Assembly: GCA_003696705.1 (NCBI GenBank)
Contig: RFGD01000163.1
Span: 1-12,730, forward strand
Length of the DNA: 12,730 nucleotides
Reading direction: 5' to 3'
From: Alphaproteobacteria bacterium
Lineage (GTDB): Bacteria > Pseudomonadota > Alphaproteobacteria > Rhodobacterales > Rhodobacteraceae
Position 1 is the first letter of the stretch; the number at the start of each line of letters is the position of its first letter. Below are positions 6,411 to 12,730 of the stretch, in pieces. The notes beneath the pieces are model-generated. The model was given only the letters and a program-made list of their open reading frames with translations. It was not told the DNA's origin and did not search any database. A program made the translations under genes and the position numbers.

Positions 6411-7025
6411 ATGCTTGTTCTCGATCACCTCGTCATTGCCGCCGAGACGCTGGAGGCGGGCATCGCCCATGTCTCGGACCGTCTGGGCGTCGAGATGACG
6501 CCGGGCGGCAAACACCCGGCCATGGGCACCCACAATGCGCTGGTCGCGCTTGGGCCCGGCACCTACCTCGAGGTCATCGCCGTCGACCCTGCGGCCCCCA
6601 GCCCCGAAGCGCCGCGCTGGTTCCGGCTCGACCGCTTCTCGGGGCCGCCGCGGCTCGTCTCGTGGGTGTGCCGCACGGACGACCTTGACGAGATGTTGCG
6701 CCACGCCCCGCCCGACGCGGGGCGCCCGCTGCCGCTTGCCCGCGGCGATCTTGCCTGGCGCATGGCCGTCAACCCGCTTGGCGAGATGCCCTTCGACGGC
6801 GCCTATCCGATGCTGATCGAGTGGGAGACGGCGCGTCACCCGGCCGACGAGCTTCCCCACCTCGGCCTCGAGCTTCAGAGGCTCGAGGTCCGCCATCCCG
6901 ACGCGGGCGCGCTTCGGGTCGCGCTGGACGGTCTTCTGTCGGACCCGCGCGTCGAGATTGCGATGGGTCCCTTTGCCCTCGTGGCCGAAATCGAGACGCC
7001 ACGGGGCACCCGCAGCCTGACATGA
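6411..7025 (+). CDS. Glyoxalase-like (VOC superfamily) protein
   Basis: From the ATG at 6411, preceded by GGAAGGGG, the protein has 204 residues. It starts MLVLDHLVIAAETLEAGIA, the first beta-alpha unit of a vicinal-oxygen-chelate fold; His6 and Glu54 (TYLEVIAV) are candidate metal ligands. The second half carries RLVSWVCRTDDLDEML (residues 81-96) and MLIEW with Glu137, consistent with a second beta-alpha-beta-beta-beta module. The overall pattern resembles the Glyoxalase_3 (glyoxalase-like domain) family of single-chain ~200-residue proteins. The substrate is unknown. The stop overlaps the next start in an ATGA, so co-translation with the acetyltransferase is likely. A longer open frame upstream is ignored because it runs through the folate gene on the other strand. 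Confidence 0.85.
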   Translation: MLVLDHLVIAAETLEAGIAHVSDRLGVEMTPGGKHPAMGTHNALVALGPGTYLEVIAVDPAAPSPEAPRWFRLDRFSGPPRLVSWVCRTDDLDEMLRHAPPDAGRPLPLARGDLAWRMAVNPLGEMPFDGAYPMLIEWETARHPADELPHLGLELQRLEVRHPDAGALRVALDGLLSDPRVEIAMGPFALVAEIETPRGTRSLT

Positions 7026-7579
7026 ACGTCACCGACCCGTCGACATGGCGCCTGCGCCCGGCCGCCGAGGCGGACGCCGCCACCGTTGCCGCCGGCGTCG
7101 CCGCCGTCTGGAACCCGGTCATTCGCGACACCCTTTTCACCTTCAACAGCATCGAGAAGTCGACCGACGAGATCGCGTCCATGATCTGCGACTGCGCCCG
7201 GCAGGGGCGCCCCTTCATCCTGGCCGAGGATGCCGACGGCGAAATCCGCGGCTTCGCGACCTATGCCCAGTTCCGGGGCGGCATCGGCTATGCGCGCACG
7301 ATGGAGCACACGATCATGCTGGCCCCGTCGGCACGGGGCCGGGGCTGCGGACGGCGACTGATGGCGTCGCTCGAGGACGCGGCGGCGCGCGCCGGGGTCC
7401 ACTCGCTCATCGGCGGGATCAGCGCCGAAAACCCCGCGGCCATCGCATTTCACAAGGCGCTCGGCTTCGCGCCCGTCGCCCGTCTGCCCGAGGTCGGCTA
7501 CAAGCGCGGCCGATGGCTGGACCTCGTCCTCATGCAGAAGTTCATCACCGCCCCTGACAGCGTTCCCTCCGCACGGTAA
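7022..7579 (+). CDS. GNAT-family N-acetyltransferase (phosphinothricin-acetyltransferase-like)
   Basis: The protein has 185 residues from the ATG at 7022, which overlaps the preceding stop by 4 nt. The acetyl-CoA pyrophosphate loop is ARGRGCGRRLM (104-114), preceded by the HTIML strand. The ENPAAIAFHKALGF segment (136-149) is motif B of the GNAT fold. The layout RLRPAAEADAATVA - AVWNPVIRDT - LAPSARGRG - GISAENPAAIAFHKALGF resembles the phosphinothricin/methionine-sulfoximine acetyltransferase branch, many of whose chromosomal members acetylate small amino-acid-like molecules. The actual acceptor cannot be predicted. It is followed after 10 nt by the TerB-DnaJ gene, so it probably belongs to the same transcript. 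Confidence 0.87.
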   Translation: MNVTDPSTWRLRPAAEADAATVAAGVAAVWNPVIRDTLFTFNSIEKSTDEIASMICDCARQGRPFILAEDADGEIRGFATYAQFRGGIGYARTMEHTIMLAPSARGRGCGRRLMASLEDAAARAGVHSLIGGISAENPAAIAFHKALGFAPVARLPEVGYKRGRWLDLVLMQKFITAPDSVPSAR

Positions 7580-7589
7580 GGTCTGCCCC

Positions 7590-8279
7590 ATGTCGATCTG
7601 GTCCCGCATTGCCGAAGTCCTGGCCGCCCTCGCATCGGGAGAGGCGCTGTCGCGTCTCTTCGACAATCGCCGCACCCCGCCCGAAAAGACGGTCGCCTTC
7701 ACCATCGCCGTCATCGCCCTGGGTGCGAAGATGGCCAAGGCAGACGGGCGCGTGACCCGTGACGAGGTCGCCGCCTTCCGCGAAATCTTCCACATTCCGC
7801 CCGGCGAAGAGCGCAACGCGGCGCGGGTCTTCAATCTGGCCCGTCAGGACGTCGCCGGGTTCGAGGAATACGCCGAACGGATCGCGCGCATGTTCCGCAA
7901 CGGCGACGGGCCGGCGCCCGTGCTTCTCGACCTGATCGAGGGGCTCTTTCACATCGCCATGGCCGATGGCAACTATCACCCCAACGAGGATGTCTTCCTG
8001 ACCCGCGTGGCCGAGATCTTCGGCATCGACGACCGCCGCTTCAATGCCATCCGCGCGCGCTTCATCGAGCACGACCCCGACCCCTACGCCGTCCTGGGCG
8101 TCGAGCGCACGGCCCCGGTCGACGAGATCCGCGCCCGCTGGCGCGAACTCGTGCGCGAGACGCATCCCGACCGGATGCTGGCCCGTGGCGTCCCCGAGGA
8201 AGCCGTGAAACTGGCCGAACGCCGGCTTGTCGCCATCAACCGGGCCTGGGAGCGCATCCGCGAGGAACGCGCCGCGTGA
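7590..8279 (+). CDS. TerB/DjlA-like J-domain co-chaperone (TerB-DnaJ fusion)
   Basis: The protein has 229 residues. Residues ~33-160 are an all-helical TerB-like domain with two related acidic segments, KADGRVTRDE (50-59) and MADGNYHPNE (124-133), the usual repeat of this fold. Residues ~164-229 are a J domain: DPYAVLGV opens it, HPD is at 192-194, and AVKLAERRLVAINRAWERI forms the last helices. The order TerB then C-terminal J matches DjlA, but there is no N-terminal membrane anchor, so a soluble form is predicted. Known role of J domains: stimulating Hsp70 (DnaK) ATPase. The client is unknown. The ATG at 7590 lies 10 nt after the acetyltransferase stop, with AAGG in the gap region. Its stop overlaps the next gene's GTG start in GTGA. 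Confidence 0.9.
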   Translation: MSIWSRIAEVLAALASGEALSRLFDNRRTPPEKTVAFTIAVIALGAKMAKADGRVTRDEVAAFREIFHIPPGEERNAARVFNLARQDVAGFEEYAERIARMFRNGDGPAPVLLDLIEGLFHIAMADGNYHPNEDVFLTRVAEIFGIDDRRFNAIRARFIEHDPDPYAVLGVERTAPVDEIRARWRELVRETHPDRMLARGVPEEAVKLAERRLVAINRAWERIREERAA

Positions 8280-9304
8280 GGCTGGCCACCTACAACGTCG
8301 AATGGTTCGACCGGCTGTTCGATGACAAGGGCCGGCTTCTGGCCGACGACGAATGGTCGGCGCGCCACAACGTCACCCGGCGCCAGCAGGCCGAAGCGTT
8401 GGGCATCGTCTTCACGGCGCTGGACGCGGACGCGGTCATGGTCATCGAGGCGCCCGACAGCGGCGGCCGCCGGGGCACGGTTCGCGCGCTCGAAACCTTT
8501 GCCCGGACCTTCGGGCTCCGCACCCGCAAGGCGGTGACCGGATTTGCCAGCGAGACCCAGCAGGAGATCGCGCTTCTCTTCGATCCCGACCGTCTGAGCG
8601 CGCGCCACGACCCGAAGGGCGAACCCTTCGCCCAGCACCATCACGTCGCCCCGCGCTTCGACACCGCCTTCAAGTGGGACATCGACGTTGACGCGCATCC
8701 CGAGACGATCCGCTTTTCGAAGCCCCCTCTCGAGCTTGACGTGCGCACCACCCAGGGGCACCGGCTTCGCATGATCGGCGTGCACCTCAAGTCGAAGGCC
8801 CCGCATGGCGCGAACGACGCGAGCGGCATAGTGGCAACCGCCATCGAGAACCGTCGCAAGCAGCTTGCCCAGGCCATCTGGCTTCGCCACCGCATCGTCG
8901 AGCACCTTGCCGCCGGCGACGACCTTGTCGTGATGGGGGACTTCAACGACGGCCCGAGCCTCGACGACTACGAGCGGCTTTTCGGCCACTCCACGGTCGA
9001 GCTGGTCATGGGCCACGACGAGCCGCCCGAGATGCGCCTTTTCGATCCGCATGCGGCCGCGGCACTCGACAAGCCCGTCGGCCCCGCCTTCGCAACGGCG
9101 CGCTTCTGGCGCAATGACCTCGGGCGTTACATGCCCGCCCTTCTCGACTACATCATGATCTCGCCCGGTCTGATGTCCCGTCGTCCCGCCTGGCGCATCT
9201 GGCACCCGTTCGACGACCCGGCCTGCTACGAGACGCCCGAGCTCAGAGAGGCGCTCCTTCAGGCCTCGGACCATTTCCCGGTCAGCCTCGATATCGAACT
9301 CTGA
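8276..9304 (+). CDS. Endonuclease/exonuclease/phosphatase (EEP) family protein
   Basis: The protein has 342 residues and starts at GTG 8276, inside the GTGA overlap with the TerB-DnaJ gene. EEP landmarks appear in order: RLATYNVEWF (Asn7) at the N-terminus; the metal ligand Glu58 in VMVIEAPDS; IGVHLKSK with His170; GDFNDGP (Asp222, Asn224); LDYIMIS with Asp291; and SDHFPV (Asp332, His333) at the end. The complete catalytic set indicates an active Mg2+-dependent phosphodiesterase or nuclease. There is no signal peptide, so it should be cytoplasmic. The substrate (DNA, RNA, phospholipid or small phosphoester) cannot be told from sequence. It ends the plus-strand run that begins with the glyoxalase-like gene; about 37 nt separate it from the next start. 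Confidence 0.9.
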   Translation: MRLATYNVEWFDRLFDDKGRLLADDEWSARHNVTRRQQAEALGIVFTALDADAVMVIEAPDSGGRRGTVRALETFARTFGLRTRKAVTGFASETQQEIALLFDPDRLSARHDPKGEPFAQHHHVAPRFDTAFKWDIDVDAHPETIRFSKPPLELDVRTTQGHRLRMIGVHLKSKAPHGANDASGIVATAIENRRKQLAQAIWLRHRIVEHLAAGDDLVVMGDFNDGPSLDDYERLFGHSTVELVMGHDEPPEMRLFDPHAAAALDKPVGPAFATARFWRNDLGRYMPALLDYIMISPGLMSRRPAWRIWHPFDDPACYETPELREALLQASDHFPVSLDIEL

Positions 9305-9341
9305 CCTTTCCGACCTGGCGTTGCGGCCCCATATTCCCCCC

Positions 9342-9746
9342 ATGAAACGAATGATGCGACCCGCCATTGCCATGATCCTGGGCCTCGGCCTTGCCCACAC
9401 CGCCGCCGCCGGCCCCGAGGCCGACGCCCCACCGCCCGCACCCCCGGGGACGGCCGACGCCGACCGCGAACAAGCGGGCCGACAGCTCATGTCCGAAGGG
9501 CTCAGGCTCTTCATGGAAGGCCTGCGGCAAGAGGCCGAGCCCCTGCTCGAGGACATGCGCGAAGGGCTTGAAGAACTGCGCCCCATGCTGCGCGACCTCA
9601 TCGAACTGATGGGTGACGTGCGCAATTACGAAGCGCCCGAGATGCTCCCGAACGGCGACATCATCATCCGCCGCAAGACGCCCGAACCGCCCGCGCCTTC
9701 CGACGGTGGCACCGGCCCCGACGGTGACGGGGAAATCGAGATCTGA
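9342..9746 (+). CDS. Small exported protein of unknown function with LPNGDIIIRRK motif
   Basis: The chosen ATG at 9342 gives 134 residues. A signal peptide is visible at 1-~23 (basic KRMMR, hydrophobic AIAMILGLGLA, then TAAAG). A Pro/Ala-rich linker follows (27-40), then a charged amphipathic helical stretch (about 45-92) rich in Glu, Leu and Met (LMSEGLRLFMEGLRQEAEPL), and APEMLPNGDIIIRRKTPE at 98-115. The tail is Gly/Asp-rich and acidic. From memory, short Rhodobacterales proteins of this design are common and have often carried the label AAA+ family ATPase; no Walker A or B motif is present here, so that label would be wrong. Location is predicted to be periplasmic. No clear ribosome site is seen, and a TTG at 9321 is in frame. 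The function is unknown. Confidence 0.8.
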   Translation: MKRMMRPAIAMILGLGLAHTAAAGPEADAPPPAPPGTADADREQAGRQLMSEGLRLFMEGLRQEAEPLLEDMREGLEELRPMLRDLIELMGDVRNYEAPEMLPNGDIIIRRKTPEPPAPSDGGTGPDGDGEIEI

Positions 9747-9771
9747 GCCCGGCCCTTGCGGCCGCTGCCCT

Positions 9772-9806
9772 GCGCGGCCTATGTCTCGGGCAGACATGAG
9801 CCGCGC
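9772..9806 (+). other. Strong stem-loop upstream of pepF
   Basis: GCGCGGC (9772-9778) pairs with GCCGCGC (9800-9806) and ATGTCT (9781-9786) pairs with AGACAT (9792-9797), around a CGGGC loop. The two pairs between are one C-A mismatch and one T-G wobble, giving a 15-position stem. No T-tract follows, so it is not a standard intrinsic terminator. It lies between the small exported-protein gene (stop at 9746) and the pepF start at 9843, where a leader structure, mRNA-end protector or DNA operator are all possible. Confidence 0.55.
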
Positions 9807-9820
9807 CCGGCCCGGGCGCG
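9802..9820 (+). other. Second GC-rich hairpin overlapping the first, before the pepF ribosome site
   Basis: CGCGCCCG (9802-9809) and CGGGCGCG (9813-9820) form a perfect 8-bp stem around a GCC loop. Its left arm uses bases 9802-9806 that also form the right arm of the 9772-9806 stem-loop, so the two structures exclude each other in RNA. The AGAGG ribosome site of pepF follows at about 9832-9836. This arrangement could let the leader adopt alternative folds, but it may also reflect general GC richness. Confidence 0.4.
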
Positions 9821-9842
9821 CACTTCCGACAAGAGGTATGGC

Positions 9843-11684
9843 ATGCTGTTGACCCGAAACGAGGACATGCGCCCCGTGCGCGAGGCAGAAACCGCGCATG
9901 GCGACGCCCCCGATCTGGGCGCACTGCCCGAATGGGACCTTTCCGATCTCTATGCCGCCCCCGATGCGCCGGAACTTCGGGCGGACATGGACTGGCTCGA
10001 GACCGAGTGCCGCAAGTTCGCCGCCGACTACGAGGGCCGCCTTGCCGATCTCGATGCCGACGAGATGCTGGCCTGCGTGCGCCGCTACGAACGGATCGAG
10101 ACCGTGGCCGGCCGCATCATGTCCTATGCGGGGTTGCGCTACTACCAGATGACGATCGACCCCGAGCGCGCCAAGTTCATGTCGGATTGTCAGGACCGCA
10201 TAACGGAACTGACGACCCCGCTTGTCTTCTTCTCGCTCGAGATCAACCGCATCGACGACGAACGGCTTGAGGCGCTTCTTGCCGCCAACCCCGATCTCGG
10301 GCGCTATCGCCCCGTCTTCGAGCGGCTGCGCAAGATGCGGCCCCACCAGCTTTCCGACGAACTCGAGCGCTTTCTGCACGATCTTTCGACCGTCGGCGCC
10401 GCCGCGTGGAACAAGCTTTTCGACGAAACCATCGCAGGGCTCGAATTCACCGTGCGCGGCGAGACGCGGAACATCGAGGCGACGCTGAACTTCCTGACCG
10501 ACCCCGACCGGGCACTGCGCGAGGAAGCGGCGCGCGAGATCGCCCGCGTCCTTGGCGAGAACCTTCGCACCTTTGCCCGCGTGCACAACACGCTGACGAA
10601 GGAAAAGGAAGTCATCGACCGTTGGCGCAAGATGCCCACGCCGCAGACCGCGCGCCATCTGGCCAATGATGTCGAGCCCGAGGTTGTCGCCGCGCTTCGC
10701 GATGCGGTCGTCGCGGCCTACCCGCGGCTTTCCCATCGCTATTACGAGCTCAAGCGCCGCTGGCTCGGGCTCGACAAGCTCGAGGTCTGGGACCGGAACG
10801 CGCCCCTGCCGACCGAACCGCCCCGCACCATCCCCTGGGACGAGGCGCAGCGGACCGTCCTTGACGCCTACGCCGGCTTCGATCCGCGCATGGCAGAGAT
10901 CGCGCGCCCCTTCTTCGAAAAGGGCTGGATCGACGCGGCCGTGAAGCCCGGCAAGGCCCCGGGCGCCTTTGCCCACCCGACCGTGACCGACGTCCACCCC
11001 TATGTGATGCTGAACTACCTCGGCAAGCCGCGTGACGTGATGACGCTTGCCCACGAGCTGGGCCACGGCGTCCATCAGGTCCTGGCCGCCGGACAGGGAG
11101 AGCTTCTGTCCTCGACCCCCCTCACCCTTGCCGAGACGGCAAGCGTCTTCGGCGAAATGCTGACCTTCCGCAAGCTCCTCGAGGACGCCCGGTCCACGGA
11201 AGAACGCAAGGCCCTTCTGGCGGGAAAGGTCGAGGACCAGATCAACACGGTCGTGCGCCAGATCGCCTTCTACGACTTCGAGTGCAAGCTGCATGAAGCG
11301 CGCCGCACCCGTGGCGAGCTGACCCCCGAGGACATCGGCGATCTCTGGATGAGCGTCCAGTCGGAAAGCCTTGGACCCGCCTTCCGGTTCATGGACGGCT
11401 ACGAGGCGTTCTGGGCCTACATCCCGCACTTCGTGCACTCGCCCTTCTATGTCTATGCCTACGCCTTCGGGGACGGGCTGGTGAACGCCCTCTATGCCGT
11501 CTACGAGGAGGGCGACCCGGGCTTCCAGGACAAGTATTTCGAAATGCTTGCCGCAGGGGGCTCGAAGCACCACCGCGAACTTCTGGCGCCTTTCGGCCTC
11601 GACGCCTCGGACCCCGGTTTCTGGGACAAGGGGCTGTCCATGATCTCGGGCTTCATCGACGAGCTCGAGGCGATGGAAGCCTGA
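9843..11684 (+). CDS. pepF: Oligoendopeptidase F (M3 family zinc metallopeptidase)
   Basis: From the ATG at 9843 the protein has 613 residues, normal for bacterial PepF/M3B. The N-terminus carries the typical PEWDLSDLY segment (29-37), followed by a helical N-terminal domain (~60-200) and the catalytic domain. The zinc motif HELGH is at 404-408, with Glu431 in LAETAS as the probable third ligand. HFVHSPFYVYAYAFG (529-543) supplies the conserved His/Tyr substrate-stabilising residues. Known role: cytoplasmic hydrolysis of short peptides (about 7-17 residues), in peptide turnover and possibly signal-peptide breakdown. The start is supported by AGAGG about 6 nt upstream; the frame is open back to 9756, but that stretch holds the hairpins and low-complexity Arg/Pro codons. 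There is no signal peptide. A strong terminator follows at 11713-11747. Confidence 0.95.
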   Translation: MLLTRNEDMRPVREAETAHGDAPDLGALPEWDLSDLYAAPDAPELRADMDWLETECRKFAADYEGRLADLDADEMLACVRRYERIETVAGRIMSYAGLRYYQMTIDPERAKFMSDCQDRITELTTPLVFFSLEINRIDDERLEALLAANPDLGRYRPVFERLRKMRPHQLSDELERFLHDLSTVGAAAWNKLFDETIAGLEFTVRGETRNIEATLNFLTDPDRALREEAAREIARVLGENLRTFARVHNTLTKEKEVIDRWRKMPTPQTARHLANDVEPEVVAALRDAVVAAYPRLSHRYYELKRRWLGLDKLEVWDRNAPLPTEPPRTIPWDEAQRTVLDAYAGFDPRMAEIARPFFEKGWIDAAVKPGKAPGAFAHPTVTDVHPYVMLNYLGKPRDVMTLAHELGHGVHQVLAAGQGELLSSTPLTLAETASVFGEMLTFRKLLEDARSTEERKALLAGKVEDQINTVVRQIAFYDFECKLHEARRTRGELTPEDIGDLWMSVQSESLGPAFRFMDGYEAFWAYIPHFVHSPFYVYAYAFGDGLVNALYAVYEEGDPGFQDKYFEMLAAGGSKHHRELLAPFGLDASDPGFWDKGLSMISGFIDELEAMEA

Positions 11685-11712
11685 TCCGGGCGGGCCGGAG
11701 CGGCAGAAAATC

Positions 11713-11747
11713 GGGCGCGCGCCGACCCCGGCACGCGCCCTTTCTTT
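11713..11747. terminator. Rho-independent, bidirectional terminator between pepF and the cytochrome c gene
   Basis: GGGCGCG (11713-11719) pairs with CGCGCCC (11734-11740). After one mismatch (C/A), GCCG (11721-11724) pairs with CGGC (11729-11732) around an ACCC loop. TTTCTTT follows on the plus strand (11741-11747). On the minus strand the same stem is followed by GATTTTC, from AAAA at 11707-11710. It therefore suits both convergent genes: pepF ending at 11684 and the cytochrome gene ending at 11789. A smaller 5-bp hairpin (CCTTC/GAAGG, 11758-11771) lies between it and the cytochrome stop. Confidence 0.8.
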
Positions 11748-11788
11748 CGGCCTTCGACCTTCTGCGGAAGGAACAGGCCGGCCGCCGT

Positions 11789-12589
11789 CTACTTCGCCGG
11801 CAGCGTCTGTGCGTAGGCAAGAATGTCGGCGATCGCCTGCGCGTCGAAGGTCAGGAGCGCCGGCATTTCCCCGCCGGGCTGGCCGTACTTGACCTTGTGC
11901 AGCCCTTCCCACGGGTTGCCGCTCGCAACCGTACCGACGTATTCCGGATCATCCTCGGAACCGAAGTTGATCCACTTGCCGTCCGGGCCGTGACACTTGG
12001 CGCAGACCGTCTGGTAGGAGGCGGCGCCGCGCTCTGCATCCCCGGCCACCTTCTTCGTGGCCGCGTCGATAATGGCGCTGGGGTCCTCCTGCCCTTCCGA
12101 GACGAAGAGCGCGAGATAGTCCATCGCCACATCGGGGATCATCTCTTCGGTGAACCCGTGGGTCGGACCGCGCAACAGCTCTTCGATCTTTGCCGGATCG
12201 GCGCCCTTCATGCCATCGATGCCCTTGATGCCGGTAAAGTGCGAGCCCGAGCCATAGGCCCCCGCCGCACCCTTGTAGTCCCAGCCATGGCATTCCTTGC
12301 AGCGCCAGGTCGTCGCGCCCTTCTTCTTGCCGGCGGCCGGGTAGGCAGGATGCGTGCCCTCGGGCGCCTCCGTCCCCACCGTTTCCCACCAGTTGTCATA
12401 GACCTCGGCGCCGATCATCAACTTGAAGGCACGCGTCGGATTCGCCGGAATCTCGAAGGCGACGACGCCTTCGTCGTGATCTTCGTGCTCATCCTCGTCT
12501 GCCCAGGCCGCGCCAAGTCCCAAGCCGAACGCAAGTGATGCCGCGACCAGCGCAGCCCGCGCGGCGCCTTTGTTGAAGCCGGTTTTCAT
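11789..12589 (-). CDS. Periplasmic di-heme cytochrome c
   Basis: The protein has 266 residues from the ATG at 12587-12589, with a strong GGAGGGAG ribosome site upstream. A Sec signal peptide (1-~30, hydrophobic core LVAASLAFGLGLGA, cleavage after AWA) is followed by a short Asp/Glu/His-rich stretch (31-40). Two haem-binding motifs are present: CKECH at 97-101, embedded in WRCKECHGWDYKG, and CAKCH at 196-200. Met242 in GEMPALL is a likely axial ligand for the second haem; Met127 or Met150 could serve the first. The second half looks like a class I cytochrome c domain ending in ADILAYAQTLPAK. The protein should act as a periplasmic electron carrier. The partner enzyme is not in the window, so donor and acceptor are unknown. 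The upstream FNR/Dnr-like box hints at low-oxygen or nitrogen-oxide control. Confidence 0.9.
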   Translation of the reverse strand: MKTGFNKGAARAALVAASLAFGLGLGAAWADEDEHEDHDEGVVAFEIPANPTRAFKLMIGAEVYDNWWETVGTEAPEGTHPAYPAAGKKKGATTWRCKECHGWDYKGAAGAYGSGSHFTGIKGIDGMKGADPAKIEELLRGPTHGFTEEMIPDVAMDYLALFVSEGQEDPSAIIDAATKKVAGDAERGAASYQTVCAKCHGPDGKWINFGSEDDPEYVGTVASGNPWEGLHKVKYGQPGGEMPALLTFDAQAIADILAYAQTLPAK

Positions 12590-12660
12590 TGTCTCTCCCT
12601 CCGCATGTATGCCCGGCCGAACGCTCGGGCCCAGAATTTGCGCGTTCCGTGTCCAGCGTC

Positions 12661-12666
12661 ATGCTA
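12661..12666 (-). promoter_or_regulatory. Candidate -10 element of the cytochrome c promoter
   Basis: The minus strand reads TAGCAT, matching four of six bases of TATAAT. Its spacing from the FNR/Dnr-like box fits an activator-dependent promoter lacking a good -35. The rest of 12603-12730 contains only a short inverted pair, GCCCG (12611-12615) and CGGGC (12626-12630), in the presumed leader; no further gene is seen. Confidence 0.35.
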
Positions 12667-12687
12667 CGACATTCTGCCGCATGGACA

Positions 12688-12701
12688 ATGACACGGATCA
12701 A
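12688..12701 (-). promoter_or_regulatory. FNR/Dnr-like box upstream of the cytochrome c gene
   Basis: On the minus strand these bases read TTGATCCGTGTCAT. This has one mismatch to the Dnr-type pattern TTGAT-N4-GTCAA and two to the FNR-type TTGAT-N4-ATCAA. Its centre (12694.5) is 31 nt from the centre of a -10-like TAGCAT (12666-12661, minus strand). A start near 12653 would place the box at -41.5, the class II position for FNR/CRP activators. The leader would then be about 63 nt. Confidence 0.45.
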
Positions 12702-12730
12702 ATTTCCTTCGATTTCCACAGGATGCGGGA

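Noticed and set aside
8084..9625. A 513-codon minus-strand frame opposite the EEP gene
   Set aside because: It is antisense to a protein with all EEP catalytic residues, and its Ser/Arg-rich translation has no domain.
9802..9820. The GC-rich hairpin as an intrinsic terminator for the small exported-protein gene
   Set aside because: No T-tract follows on the plus strand, so standard Rho-independent termination is unlikely.
9282..11912. An 876-codon open frame on the minus strand, antisense to the small exported protein and pepF
   Set aside because: It mirrors the codon pattern of pepF, shows no recognisable domain, and overlaps a gene with clear M3 peptidase motifs. Long antisense frames are common in such GC-rich DNA.
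11896..12538. A plus-strand open frame of about 213 codons opposite the cytochrome gene
   Set aside because: The opposite strand has a signal peptide and two CxxCH haem motifs in frame; this frame has no recognisable feature.

Overview
The window reads as chromosomal DNA of a GC-rich alphaproteobacterium, most likely a Rhodobacterales (Roseobacter/Paracoccus-type) species. The grounds are strong G/C preference at third codon positions, tightly packed genes with stop/start overlaps, a Rhodobacterales-type small exported protein carrying an LPNGDIIIRRK motif, and an alphaproteobacterial-style L-carnitine cluster in which carnitine dehydrogenase is fused to a thioesterase. No rRNA, tRNA, CRISPR array, insertion sequence or phage gene was seen, and no gene stands out by base composition.

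Layout. (1) 1-1504: a fatty acid desaturase cut off at the left edge (minus strand) is divergent from an XRE-type regulator (plus strand); a 113-bp gap between them holds a 22-bp interrupted palindrome. The regulator's stop codon coincides with that of the next gene in a shared CTAG. (2) 1501-5733: a carnitine catabolic locus. Three minus-strand genes with essentially no spacing (beta-keto acid cleavage enzyme, carnitine dehydrogenase/thioesterase fusion, SDR) are divergent from a CdhR-like GlxA/AraC regulator. The inferred route is L-carnitine to 3-dehydrocarnitine (NAD+), then with acetyl-CoA to betainyl-CoA plus acetoacetate, then hydrolysis to glycine betaine. The SDR has no assigned step. 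(3) 5685-6284: 5-formyltetrahydrofolate cyclo-ligase, convergent with and overlapping the regulator. (4) 6411-9304: a plus-strand run of a glyoxalase-like protein, a GNAT acetyltransferase, a TerB-DnaJ protein and an endonuclease/exonuclease/phosphatase-family protein. Two junctions are 4-nt overlaps and the third is a 10-nt gap, so this is probably one transcription unit. (5) 9342-11684: a small exported protein of unknown function, then oligoendopeptidase F, separated by a gap with two mutually exclusive hairpins. (6) 11685-12730: a bidirectional terminator, then a minus-strand periplasmic di-heme cytochrome c with an FNR/Dnr-like box and a well-spaced -10 element upstream.

Most of the window is ordinary core and catabolic gene content. 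The points most worth checking are the carnitine locus with its unassigned SDR and short divergent regulatory gap, the alternative hairpins before pepF, the FNR-like promoter of the cytochrome gene, and the regulator/desaturase pair. I found no clear evidence of a wholly new multi-gene system.
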